A stretch of DNA of 64,000 nt from Tulasnella sp. 424 (Eukaryota > Basidiomycota > Agaricomycetes > Cantharellales > Tulasnellaceae): positions 62,001-126,000 of the forward strand of contig WSUB01000010.1 in the NCBI GenBank assembly GCA_019633425.1. The letters run 5' to 3'. Shown here piece by piece: positions 11,913-22,803 of the stretch. How positions within the stretch are numbered: the first letter of the stretch is position 1; the number at the start of each line of letters is the position of its first letter. The notes under the pieces are model-generated. The model did not search any database. It had not been told where the DNA came from and saw only the letters and a list, made by a program, of their open reading frames with translations. The position numbers and the translations under genes are program-made.

Positions 11913-13385
11913 ATGCTTCAAGCTCGGATATTACTACAACCGCGTTCTCAGCTACGGCATCTACGGCTAGTTGTACAGACATTCAGCTACTCGAGCTCCT
12001 CCAATTTTGGTTTCCATGTAGGGGCGAGTTTTGCTGGCAAACCCCCACTACGTGGTGAAAGAATATTTTCGCCATCTACCCGGTTTCCACCAGAGAGCGA
12101 TATAGGAAAATGGGCTCAAGATCAGCTAAGGATAAAACGTAGACTTAAAACCAAAAACTCTGGTGAAGACTCGTTCTTCGTCCAAGAGCTGAAGGATCAC
12201 TCGGTAAGCAGTAAACTTTCGAATTCTGAAGCAAAACCGACATCCTTCATTCCGCTAGGGCGTCGCAGTTGGCATCGCGGACGGTGTAGGAGGCTGGTCA
12301 GATTCTGGGGTCGATCCTGGAGTCTTTTCGCAGGCACTGATGTACCACGGGGCCCGATTCGCAAAACGAGGCTGGGCAGACGATTCTTATCCATCGTCGG
12401 TAAATTCAGCCGAAGAGTCCATCCAACCTTGGGAGTTAACGCCGGAGAACTGTCTCGAGCTCGCTTTCAACGCTGTGCTGCGCGATACTCTGGTCGACGC
12501 AGGTGCGTGCTGACAGCGAAATCTGAAAATGTGCCAGAGTCCTTAACACGGTGTCCCAGGCTCCAGCACAGGACTGATATCAACCTTCAATGCACGCTCG
12601 GGCTTGATGAAGGCTGCAAAGTAAGCCCTCTTTCAACGATTCAGCTAGACCGGATAATGGAACTCTTTTCCGTTCCGTCAGTCTCGGCGACTCTGGTTTC
12701 ATGATCATTCGGAACCGCATAGCGTTACACGTGCAGGTACAGCGATAGATTCTCGCGTTTTGCACGGGGACTGACGGTTCGATTGGTGTACAGGTTCCCC
12801 AAACTCATTACTTCAATTGTCCTAGTACGTCGTTATTTTTTCTATTGTCTGGGGCCACACTAAGTTTTATGAAGAACAATTATCGAAGATTCCTCGTAGG
12901 ATGCGACAACCTGGTCTTATTACCGATTCTCCCAAGGACGCCGACCTGTATGAGTGTAGGTTGAGGCATGGAGACATTGTTCTTTGCTACGTAGGTGGTT
13001 CTCGAATCGATGAGAAACCGGTCTTACGATAGCGTCGTTCTTCAGACTGACGGTGTCAGTGACAACGTATGGCCCCAGGAACTAATCGCCATCTCCTCTG
13101 TGATGACGCGGCAAGGTGGAAGCGAACAAGAACTCGCTCAAAACATGGCGGACGCCGTGGTTGAATATGCCATGAATGCCATGAATAGGAATGATCGCGT
13201 CTCTCCTTTCGAACGTAAGATACCTTAAGCACACGATTTGCCAACTATACTGACGAATACCTCCAGATGCGGCGGCTCTTGAACGACAACGCTGGGTCGG
13301 TGGCAAGGTTGATGACGCAACCGCGTTAGCTATATTGGTTTCGGAAGAGGTTCACGAGCCAAGTTCAGAGGTGCCAATAGTTTAG
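11913..13385 (+). CDS. PTC7: Ptc7/PPTC7-type mitochondrial PP2C phosphatase
   Basis: A Mg/Mn-dependent Ser/Thr phosphatase. In yeast and animals Ptc7 works in mitochondria, dephosphorylating coenzyme-Q and import factors. The start at 11913 gives an Arg-rich, acid-free leader (MLQARILLQPRSQLRHLRLV) that looks like a matrix-targeting sequence; an upstream in-frame ATG at 11820 would spoil it. Then FGFHVGASFAGKP, typical of the family. Metal-site motifs appear across exons: GVAVGIADGVGGW (about 12260), NLGDSGFMIIRN (about 12690) and CYT-DGVSDNVW, the last split by an intron between 12990 and 13053. At least six short introns. The stop at 13383-13385 is only 75 bp from the DPP3 stop on the other strand. 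Confidence 0.88.
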
Positions 13386-13460
13386 AGCGATCGTTGGTCG
13401 GTTTGGCCACATATGATACAGTTATTTAATACTCTGGGTTCAGTTACATGCAGACGTTAC

Positions 13461-16400
13461 TCAGATATCCCTCTCAATGAAACTCTGAATGATACCCTCG
13501 GAAGTCAAAGGGTATTCTTTGAGTTCCACGTCTTGGTTGTCTCCATCGCCGGTGATAACCGTGTTGGGTTGGAGGAAGAGCTTCCGAGGCTGAAAGAAAG
13601 CGCCGCCCTTAGTTTGGAACGAAGGCTAAACCAGTTCCTCGACTTACCTGTTTCTTTCTAAGTACCAATTCACGCAGCTCTCCTTCCCATTCACTGGGTG
13701 GTTTGGTCAAATCTGTGTAGAACGATCGAGCACCGTCTCCGTCGGCTGTACTCTTGCGAACTTGAAGATCTATCAAAAGCTTCGCCACCGTGTCTTTGCC
13801 CTCCTTCAGCACCTTCTCGCGATCCACCTGCAAAGAGGGGTTAAATATCATGCACGAATAAACTTGAATGTTCCGTTACCCGAATGTAGGCGTTCTCTAG
13901 TGTGGATCCGTCTTCGGAGCGAATGAGCTCCACCTTAGCGAGACCTTTGCTGACCAAGAAGTTGGTAATTCCCAGACGGGCCTGCATGTGAGCTTGAAGA
14001 TGTTTCTTTGCTTGCGGATCCCAGTATTCCAATGCTCTTAACCTGATGGCAGGTGACGAACGGTTAAAGGACCTCTATTCTTTAGGACAAGACTTCGTAA
14101 CCTACCCAGCTCGAGCCATGAGGAGGAAGGTGATATGTTGGATGTCCTCAATATCCTGTTGTTCCGTGTATCCGAAGATGGTGAGGATCTTCTTGTTACT
14201 GACCAAGTAAAGGGCGACAGTCTCCGCTCGACATTCTTCAAAGGATGATGAAACAGCCCCGAGGACAGTACCGGGGGTTTGACCAGGCTTGTACCAGGAC
14301 TTGACCTTTTCCTTGGTCAAGGGGTTGATAGTCTAAGCATACAATGAAATTTGTTAGATGGTGGGGATGGAGATCTGGAGATCTCGGCACACGAACATCT
14401 CTATCGAAGTTGAGCTTCCCGTCCGAATCTTCTTGGAACAGCTTGCCAGATCCCTAAAAAGGCTTTTTAGTCGCATCCAAGAGTGGGGAGGGGGGGGGAG
14501 ATGATCTTACGTGACCAAGCAACTCGTGGTTTGCCACCTGAAAGACAGCTATCAGCAAGCTAGCCCGCGTGACTTGACGGTAATGTGAGCATGTGCACCT
14601 GAAGCTCAAACGAGCGCGTGTCCCATGCATTGTACTTCTCTAAATCATCTGGATGAATAAAGGTGACCTCCTCGTTTGGTGCCTTGGCCGCAAGGATGTT
14701 CTAGATGCCCAGTCAGCGCTCTGGGATCGTGACTACAAGAAGCCAACTTACGGCCAATGAAACATTCTTGAACCCTGTCTTCTCTCGCACTTCGTAGTAA
14801 TTCTTTCACAAGAACTCGTAAGTCCAGAATGCCACGGGGGTGATAGGCGATCGAGAAAGACAAACCGGAATCTAGAGTCGATGAACGGCGGTCAGGTTAA
14901 GGCAGCCTCGTTAAAAAAAAGAAACACTAACGTTAATGCCCGCGGGAATTCCTAAAAAGGCGGGCAATTAGTTAGGAGAGCGAAACGCAAGTGCAAGTGC
15001 GAGTCAAATTTACTCACCTCCGGTTGCGAAATTGAGGACCTGGAGCGCTGCGTCGTAAGTGGTCAGTCATCGTTTTAAGAGACTGTGAGATTGCCATGAT
15101 ACCTGTAAAGTCGGGCTTGCGGAAAGTCTGTATAAAGTTTATTAGCTTTCTCCACGATGTAAGTCCAGCGTTGAAACGTACATCGACTTCAAAGGATGGG
15201 CCCCATGGCAACGTCTTGACGAGTTGCGAAGCATCAGCTACCAGCTTGTCATACTTCTTGGTCATCTCTTTGTCGACAATTGCCGTGAAACCTGCGCACG
15301 ATGGGATGTGAACACCCGCTACCGCTAGCTGAATCGCCCAGAACATACCCTCCCATTCAGCTCGTCCTCCATACTTTGACATTCGACGCCACGTTAGCCG
15401 AGCCTCATATTACTGCGTATGGTATACGTACAGGATCCACGTATGTCTATAAGTCCGTTAGTCAGGCTTTGTCGTGCTTGAATGGAACCCCCGGTACACC
15501 TACCTCGATGAAACCAATGTAGGATTCGACGACAGGGCTGATATCCTTCACCCATTCGGTAGAGGCTTGCTTGTGTTCTTGGATGCTTCCGGTTTTAAAG
15601 CTACGCAAGTTCATCAGTTTGGGTGCGTCTTCGCCCAGCCCGACACCGTATCCCGCACCTTGAAATATAGCCGTCCAGCATCTTCTTCTGAGTGTCGTTC
15701 GCAGCATATTTCTTCGCTTCCGTAAGAGCATCGGCGCTTTTCTGTAAGCTGGTCTCGAAGTCACCATACTCGATTGTCAACTTGACTTTGGAATCAAGGG
15801 TAGTAGACGTTGGTGCGTTCGCATCGGCGGCGGTTTTTGACGCGGAGGCAACGAGAAGAGTGAAAGACCCGTCCTTGTTCTTGCGGACCCTGATGACGAA
15901 GAGATCAACTACACGTGCAAAGAGGCGAGACACGACACATACCGGGTGTTTTCGACGGCGATGTTGAGCTTCTCAGCTGCCTTCTGGATTGCTTCAACTT
16001 CTTCATCCTTGATTTTCTCTCCAAGGTAGTAATTTGAAACATGCCCGTCCTTTCGAAACAAAAGAGTTCATTGCAGCCCAGCTTGAAACGAATCGAGCGT
16101 ACGGATGGCTTGCCAATCAAGAGACTTGCTTCTGGCTCCAGTGAGTAGATCTTTTCAGACAGCTACGCGGGCTATCATGTCAGATACGTTTTGAAAGTCT
16201 ACCGCAGACACTAACATCTTTCCACAGCTGTTGTGCCTTGGCACTCCCTGATTTCTCAACAACCTCCCCGAACTTCTCTTGTGATACGCGAGGCACGAAT
16301 TTGCTAAATCCAAAGCTCTTGTAGTTGACGAGATTGGTTAAAACCTATGCAGGGCACCGACAGTTTATTTGCAACCTGGCCCCAAAATTATGAAGCGATG

Positions 16401-16795
16401 TCATACATACCTGAGCGGCATACTCCAAGGTCCACTGCCATTCCTCGTCAGTCAGCCCCGAGCTTTTCTTGAGTGCGTCCAGGTCCGTTAGAATCTTCTT
16501 GTCTGCGTCGGAGAAAGTCGCGATAATCAAGTCGTAGAGGTCTTGAGCATAGTCCGTCCATTGACCTGCAGGGTTAGGAGATGAGTTAGACGTCGTGAAT
16601 TGCAGGTATATATTGGTAGCATGAGATACCTTGGATGATACGAGCGCCCGCCCAGCTGGCCTTTCCAACCCAGTGCGCGTACAACTTTTCTTTGGCGGTC
16701 AGTAGCTTGAATGGTTCTGCGACATTGAGTCCGCAGACTGGCGAGTTTGCGTCTGCCAGGTATCGTTCACGTTTGGTTTCAGCGGTTGAGGCCAT
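13461..16795 (-). CDS. DPP3: Dipeptidyl peptidase III (M49 zinc metallopeptidase)
   Basis: DPP III removes dipeptides from the N-termini of short peptides, usually in the cytosol. Both defining motifs are present: HELLGH (zinc ligands and catalytic Glu, about 14510-14530) and EECRAE (third zinc ligand, about 14225). The N-terminus reads [20 protein letters not shown] then [19 protein letters not shown]. Other family blocks are [12 protein letters not shown] (about 16035), [26 protein letters not shown] and the end [12 protein letters not shown] then [11 protein letters not shown]. Around ten introns of 45-90 nt. The start at 16795 (MASTAETK) matches cytosolic homologues, but the frame stays open upstream to an ATG at 17029 that would add 78 residues resembling a mitochondrial presequence (see findings). 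Family assignment is essentially certain. Confidence 0.95.
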
Positions 16796-17215
16796 GCTCG
16801 TTGGCGGTTGTGGTGCAGAGGTGTTGGAGGGTGGTTGGATTGAGCTTGGTGCAATAGACTCAGATGGAAGCGTAGATAGATGAGATCCGATTGCTCGAGG
16901 CTTTATAGCACGGGGACCCGAGACCGCAACATGACCAAATGACCTTCCAGAAGGTGCATGTGCATGTTTGAAAGTGCTCGATGGTGAAGTCCGACGTGCG
17001 ATACGCGCAACCGACACGAATTGTCGCATGGGTTGTTCAGAACGCGTACCCAAAAGGGAAACAGCGCCCAAAAACTGACCCCTGACCAAGCAAACACACA
17101 AAATACGCACGCGCTGGAATGAAACAACAATATTTACAGAACAATGAAAGTACGTGATAACAGAGACAAGAGATCGCACAAAGCTTGCGATATACAGTAT
17201 ACAAAAAGTTCTGCC

Positions 17216-18832
17216 TTAAATGGCTTTCTGGCATCTTGGGCAAGTATAACAATATTCAGTAGATTCTGGCCAGTCCTTGGACCCCTCAACAAACCGAGTT
17301 CCAACCTCCTCTTCCCAGTCCGTGCTCGAAACGCGACGTATTACGCCCGCTTCAAGCTCCGAAAGTATCCTCCGTGCCGTGCATATATGCTTAACCGTCC
17401 CCGCGATGCCAAAGGTACCCCCACGAACGATTCTGGTCCCTGCAATCCTTCGCAAGTCTCGTTTGGCTTGTAGTTCAGCAGCCTGCGTGCTCCTACGATT
17501 GGGAGATGCGGTCGACTTTGATCTGTTGTCGGTGCGAGTTCGTTTCACTGCTGGTTGGTCGTCAGCTTCCGGGAGGTTGCGAGCTAGCATTTTGGTCAGG
17601 TCTTCCTCGTGATCCTCTTGTGACAGATGGCGTTTGCTCTCATCTAGACACATATGGTGATACCCTATTTATATTTGGATTAGAATGGGTGTTCGTGAAA
17701 ACCGGAAGCCATTCGTACATTCGTGGCAATGGGGGCAATAGGCCTGCTCATCTTTGGCCTCCTCGGATTCTGGCCTATAGTGCATCTTACAGATCCTGCA
17801 CGCGGCAGTAAGAACCTAAATAAATGGCAAGGTTAATGCAATTCCTCTCACCGGTTGCTGCAACCTGCCTTTGTGAACGATTTGGATTTCAGATTGTAGA
17901 ACGCTCTAATGGAGTGATGTCAACATGGCAAACCAACTTTTACACAAAACCAACCTGGTGTACCAATCATCGTTATTGATTTCATCTTGTTCTGGATCAT
18001 CCGTGAGCCGCTTCACAACCAGACGAGCTGATAATCGTTAATTTTCGATGCAACCACAACTTTGATTACGGGCGCCTCACAAACAAAGCTTTCTCTTGAC
18101 AAAACATCTTCGTGGGTCGTTTCAATGAGCTCGTGCTCTCCACACACGAGGTGAGGGCGGCTGTGTGAAACGCGGTCATTGCGTTACGGCTACGAATCAA
18201 AGAATTGGGTTTGCTCAGCTCACAATTTCGCTTTAGCAGGTAAGTTGAGGGCTGAAGTTTGCTCCGCAGAGTAGAACCAACGTATTTCCAGATAAACCTG
18301 CGGTGTAAGTTCAAAGAATTCAGGGTCTGCGTAAATAGCAAGAGTGCATAGCTTGCCTTCCCCGTCTTGTCCTTCCTTGCCTCGATAACCTTCGCTTTCC
18401 ACAGCAATTCGGGGTCTCGTGTCTTCTTCGGAACGCCCTCTGGTCGCACTAGTATTCTTTCCGAAAGTATTACAGAGGGATTCATACAGTATCTTGAACA
18501 CTTACAAGTCTCCTTTGTTGAAACCTGTGTCCTTTGCTGCGAACAACTTAGCGTCCGTAGCGAAATCGTGAAAGTGCTCGCGTACCTCTCGTCATTTTCT
18601 TAAACTTGCTCGCAAGAGCCGTTGCCTCCTGTGACGTGAGTGTTGGCGGCTCCTCTTGCTCGGGTTCATCCGCGGAGCCAGACTCCATCTCTAATTCCTT
18701 GGCAACCTCTTCTTCTTCTCCTTCTTCCACCTCTTCCTCCTCTTCCTCCTCTTCGCTAACTTCATCGTCAAGACGCTTTTCAGCTACAACGGGGTTAAAG
18801 GAGACTCTTCCGTGATTTCGTTTTCTTGCCAT
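17216..18832 (-). CDS. BAH-PHD chromatin reader, EPR-1-like
   Basis: BAH-PHD proteins such as Neurospora EPR-1 read H3K27 methylation in facultative heterochromatin; that role is inferred here. The N-terminus (MARKRNHGRVSFNPV, 18832) is followed by a poly-Glu tract. The BAH domain begins at about 18450 (LVRPEGVPKK, LLWKAKVIEARKDKTGK), continues across a GC-AG intron to VYLEIRWFYSAEQ, and ends with CGEHELIETTHEDVLSRESF. Then AFYNLKSKSFTK leads into the PHD: CRIC, YCPHC, an intron at about 17660-17713, and WYHHMC. The final zinc pair can be CPRC at the extreme C-terminus (about 17223-17235), leaving a ~135-residue Lys/Arg/Ser-rich loop inside the finger. I am sure of BAH plus a PHD-like finger; orthology to EPR-1 is moderately supported. 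Small exons near 18000 are tentative. Confidence 0.8.
18298..18356 (-). other. GC-AG intron in the BAH-PHD gene
   Basis: The BAH core needs KDKTGK joined in phase 0 to VYLEIRWF. The only fitting donor is GAAG followed by GCAAGC, with acceptor CACCGCAG: a 59-nt intron. No GT lies close enough to keep the frame. Confidence 0.75.
18707..18755. repeat. Glu-encoding trinucleotide-like tract
   Basis: A run of TTC/CTC triplets (GAA/GAG on the coding strand) within exon 1 of the BAH-PHD gene. It encodes an almost pure Glu stretch and is a candidate for length variation between strains. Confidence 0.7.
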
Positions 18833-19135
18833 GGTAATTCGAGGCGAGATATAGTGTTGGTTGTTCGGGTTGACAATGTGACCTTGTTTGCTCTTGTGGC
18901 GAGCATTGGATTTTGTATCAGACTGGTTTCTTCCGTTCTTCTTTCCACCTCATCCCAGGCTCATTTCGTCTGCTCTCTCCTCTTCGCCGTTCAAAGCGTC
19001 CTCTCCCTTCCTCGCTATCGCACTTTGTCTTAATACACATACCCAAACGTTTCCTCTCCTCAACCTTTAAGGTGCGTAGAGAGGAGGAAACCTCGCGACC
19101 AACAATCGGAATTCTGACGAGACTCCTTTCACCAG
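18833..19135. promoter_or_regulatory. Divergent promoter, BAH-PHD gene and GPI-anchored protein
   Basis: 303 bp between start codons. The half near the GPI-protein gene is strongly pyrimidine-rich on the plus strand (about 18925-19065), as is common just upstream of well-expressed fungal genes. No specific factor site was identified. Confidence 0.4.
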
Positions 19136-20005
19136 ATGTTCAGCCGTCTCGCCACAGTCTTCGTCCTTGCTTGGTCCGCCGTCTTCGCTTCTGCGGCCAT
19201 CTCAATTCTCGCCCCGGGTCCAGATTACTGGTGGGTTGCGAACTCGCAGAACCTTTTCAGGTGAGCCCTGCCCATTTCCTCTCCTTATCACTTTTAGTGA
19301 GACTGAATGATTCCCATCTTGACCCAAAGCTGGACCTGCGGCCCGAACTATGTAAGCATATTGGGCACATTCTGTACCTATGCCTTGGCATCCTGACTAA
19401 CTGCCGCAATACCCATAGAACGAAGGTTACACCAACTTCACTGTCTTGGTTGACAACCCCACCAACAAAGCTCTCTTCGCTGGCCCGCAGGCCTTGATTG
19501 CCATCCAATGTAAGCCGTAAAAGAGGCGCGATCCGGACGACCGCTAACAGCGTTTCGTATCGCAGGGGACTATGACTGCTCCGTCCTCATTCCCCAGGTC
19601 TCTGCAGTGAACCCTGGCACCGGCTACGTCCTCTCGTTTGCTGATGTCTTTAACCAGAGTGTGAGTGCAGAATGGGCCCAAAGTTGTACTGTTTTTTGAT
19701 ATCTCTTGCCCTTCAGCACGTCATCGCCCAGAGCCAACCCTTCGAAGTTAAGCCTCTCGGCAGTAAGCTTGGCAACGCTTTTAACTTAATGACGGCACAT
19801 TGACCCATGATTGTCTTCAGGTGCTTACGCTCCTCAGCCATCCGGTGTTTCATCAGCTGTCACTGCCACCGCGACTGGATCCCAGACGGCCGCTGCTGCT
19901 AGTTCAACTCAATCGGCCAAGAACAACGCCGTCGCTCGCTCTCCTGTTGCCCTTGGCGCTGTCACCGCAGCTATGGCGTTTGTTGGCGCTGCCATGATGA
20001 TGTGA
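19136..20005 (+). CDS. Small secreted Ser/Thr-rich GPI-anchored cell-surface protein
   Basis: The start at 19136 gives a clear signal peptide (MFSRLATVFVLAWSAVFASA, cleavage likely after ASA). The mature part (SWTCGPNYNEGYTNFTVLVDNP, then WDYDCSVLIP and NPGTGYVLSFADVFNQS) resembles the Ser/Thr-rich GPI-anchored 'Kre9/Knh1-like' family common in Agaricomycetes. N-glycosylation sequons (NFT, NQS) are present. The tail is Ser/Ala/Thr-rich and ends in a hydrophobic stretch (VALGAVTAAMAFVGAAMMM) suited to GPI attachment near a small-residue site. About five introns interrupt ~165 codons. The family is linked to cell-wall beta-glucan assembly by analogy; no enzymatic motif is seen. It converges on RPB5 with ~210 bp between stops. 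Confidence 0.82.
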
Positions 20006-20214
20006 AACATTGCACCCGCGATTCCACTGGTCTCGTAGTCATGTAACGAGTTCTTTCGTCTGTTGTTGGACATTGTCGTTTTATTTTCCCTTTTTTGCAA
20101 ATATCATGCTAGCCGCTCTTTTATACCCCATTTCTGGCTTGGGAGACCAACACCATGCATCATAGTCTTGTCGTAACGAATGAGGATGGAAGTAAATGAT
20201 GTCCAAGGCTTCTT

Positions 20215-21125
20215 TTAGAAAGCAATCCTATAGCTCGCGTACCGTCCACTTGTCTCGCTAGGTCGAGTAATTTTAACAACCTGGCCTCTCCGGAGGCCGT
20301 AATACCGCGAAACAGGGTCAGTTAGCATGATACGAGGTAGTTGCGTTTCTCGCAGACGGCTGGAACGCGTGCATGTCAGGCTCACTATAAAACACTTGAG
20401 CTTACTGCAACTTACTATCGCTCAAGGAGCATTTTCTTCTCGTCAGGAGAAAGTATTTCATGCCTTGGAACGAGCTTGTGGTGGGTAATGTTGACAAGGA
20501 GGTCTGACTCTGCGAATTCCTGCAGCCGGTACAGATTCGCCATCTGTACGATCACCTGAGGGAGAGGTGTGAGTAGCAACTTGAGAAGGGACAGAGGTGA
20601 ACGTACTTTGCGAGATGCTGGAGTCATCGTGTGGCTGTATATCAGGACGCCATTACCGATCTTTTTCTCTTCCAGGATAGAAATCAACCTGGAGTGGTTA
20701 TTCGTCATTAGGTTCGGAACCGAGCCGACAGCAGGATAGTCTCACTTCTTCATCGTCTTGATACCGACATTTTTCTCATCTGCGTAGAAGATGAATATTT
20801 GGTTGGAGTGGTCGTTTGGATCATACGTGAAGAAGTTGAGACTCGTCCGGCTGCATAAGGGCGATATGGTCAGAGGACCAGATGTTCGGCAGCTCGCCAA
20901 TCCGGCTTACTCGACAAGCCCATTTCGAGCAAATGTCTCCTTGAAGTTCTGGAGGTCCATTGAAATGTCTTCTTCGGCGACTTCGTAGCCCTAAGATCGA
21001 CACTTCAGTCGGACAGCCCCTTCGTGCAGAAAGACCCCCTCAGAACGCACTCGATCCCTCACAAGCTCGTGAATTGTCCTATTGATCTTCCATAGGCGTG
21101 CTACTTCTCTATCGTCGTCTGACAT
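20215..21125 (-). CDS. RPB5: RPB5 (RPABC1), shared subunit of RNA polymerases I, II and III
   Basis: The start at 21125 gives [20 protein letters not shown], the usual Rpb5 opening. The jaw domain continues in small exons: [20 protein letters not shown], then [19 protein letters not shown] and GIKTMKK, then [20 protein letters not shown]. The highly conserved C-terminal assembly domain reads [45 protein letters not shown] and [10 protein letters not shown], ending in SYRIAF at 20215. That C-terminal part is nearly diagnostic across eukaryotes and archaea. At least five introns. It is divergent from the WDR82/Swd2 gene with 129 bp between start codons, so the two likely share a promoter. Confidence 0.96.
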
Positions 21126-21254
21126 GGTTCTCCTTCAACGCACGGTAGCTGGGGTGGTGGGTGGTGGTCGAAGACGAAAGAATTTATTTCACGCGAGACT
21201 GGACCGTTTGCTCCCATTTGGCGAGTCCAACGCCAATCCGACCGACGAGCAACC
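21126..21254. promoter_or_regulatory. 129-bp bidirectional promoter, RPB5 and SWD2
   Basis: The start codons of two transcription-machinery genes face away from each other across 129 bp, so both 5' UTRs and core elements must fit here. No TATA box is evident. Confidence 0.55.
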
Positions 21255-22742
21255 ATGGCGAGCACAGGAAAGAACAAGCCCGCTAGTCCATTGACACCTG
21301 CACTACTGGTAAGCACTTGCTAGAGTGGAATCGTAGCCTCAGTCTTGACACAAGGCTCGGCGGTTAGGCTCGTTACAAGCCAGCGAAGATCTTTAAAGGC
21401 AGCGTCGATCCTTCCAATGCACCGTCTGGCAGCCCAGGCCGACCACAGCCCCCAAGGCATATTACTGGGATGGCTTTTGATGACTTTGGGGACACCCTCG
21501 TGACTGCGGCTGAGGATGAGACGTTTCGCTTATACAACTGCAAAACCGGCAAGCAAGTTTCTATGATGAACTTCACTGGGGCCAACGATCTGACCTACAG
21601 GCATGCCTATTTTGCACAGACATGTAAAGACCTTGTTTTCCAAGAAATATGGGGTTGATCTACCTCGGTTTACTCATAAGAACACGACGATTCTACACGC
21701 CTCAACGAAGGACGACGACACTATCCGTTACCATTCGTTGCATGACAATAAATACCTGCAGTATTTCAAGGGTCACAAGAAACAGTAAGTGGATAACCCA
21801 AAGATCCTTCGCGCCCGCTAAAATTTCTCGATAGGGTTGTGTCGTTGGAGGTTCATCCTCTTGAAGACACTTTCATGTCGGGGTCTCTGGACAATACGGT
21901 TCGACTTTGGGATCTCAGAACACCGAACTGTCGTGTGAGTGGATGCCTATTTCCCCCTTGTCATAATATGCTGATAAAGGCTACGTAGGGCTTATTGAAT
22001 CTCCCTTCAGCGCCTATTGTGGCGTACGACCCTGCGGGAATGGTTTTCGCCGTGGCCATCAATACCTTTCAAAGAATTCTGCTTTATGACATCAAACTCT
22101 TCGATAAAGATCCTTTTCTCTCCATCGAAATCAAGGATCCCTATTTAAGCAAGATCTCGTTCCCGCCTCGCAAGCCATGGATTACTAGCATGTCGTTCAG
22201 CACCAACTCCAAATGGATCCTGATTGGAACGGCCGGTGACGTCCACTACGTCCTCGATGCTTTCGATGGGAATCTTCTTGCGAGGTTGGAAGGATTTAGA
22301 GGCTTGGAAGGTGGAAAGACTGGCGATCACTTTGGAGTGATGCCCGTGAAGGGGATAAGTGGAGAGGAAGTGGGTTGGACGACAGACTCAAAATTTATCG
22401 TTAGCGGATCTCAGCCGGGGAAGATCTACTTTTGGGATTCGTCGATGATCCCGGCTACTCCTGCACCGGAGGGCGAGAACGCAAAAGTCTTAACCCCAGT
22501 TGTGACTCTTGATGGCCATCCAGGTCCCAGCCGTTGCGTTAAATTCAACCCCCGCTATCAAATGTTTGCCAGCGCAGGTGCCGAACTGGTGAGCAGACGA
22601 AGTCGTATCGTCTCGGCTGAAACTTACTGACATGGATTCTCGCCAGGCATTTTGGCTCGCAGATACAGCGAATGAGGCGGAGAAATCGGAGGACGAAAAC
22701 AAGGATTCCGCTAAAGGGAAGGAACGAGCTGCATTCCAATAA
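21255..22742 (+). CDS. SWD2: Swd2/WDR82 WD40 protein (COMPASS and cleavage/polyadenylation factor)
   Basis: Swd2 serves both in the Set1/COMPASS H3K4 methyltransferase and in the phosphatase module that ends Pol II transcription. It starts at 21255 ([18 protein letters not shown]), continues after an intron with [11 protein letters not shown], then [20 protein letters not shown] and LYNCKTGK (blade 1), [10 protein letters not shown] and [20 protein letters not shown] (blade 2, very conserved in this family), [20 protein letters not shown] and [11 protein letters not shown] (blade 3), [23 protein letters not shown], and later blades to 22640. It ends in a Lys/Glu-rich tail with stop TAA at 22740-22742. 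About six introns. It is only 61 bp from the convergent Vps71 gene. Confidence 0.93.
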
Positions 22743-22803
22743 ACATGTACCGATTCTCTGCATCCACTACATTTTTTCTCCTGGTCTGGAGTAGCTCCAT
22801 AGC

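Noticed and set aside
11913..13385. PTC7-like phosphatase as a negative regulator of the HOG route encoded further right
   Set aside because: HOG phosphatases are the Ptc1-3 type; this one has the Ptc7 motifs and a mitochondrial leader.
18606..18815. Plus-strand poly-Ser frame
   Set aside because: It is the reverse complement of the Glu-rich exon of the BAH-PHD gene.
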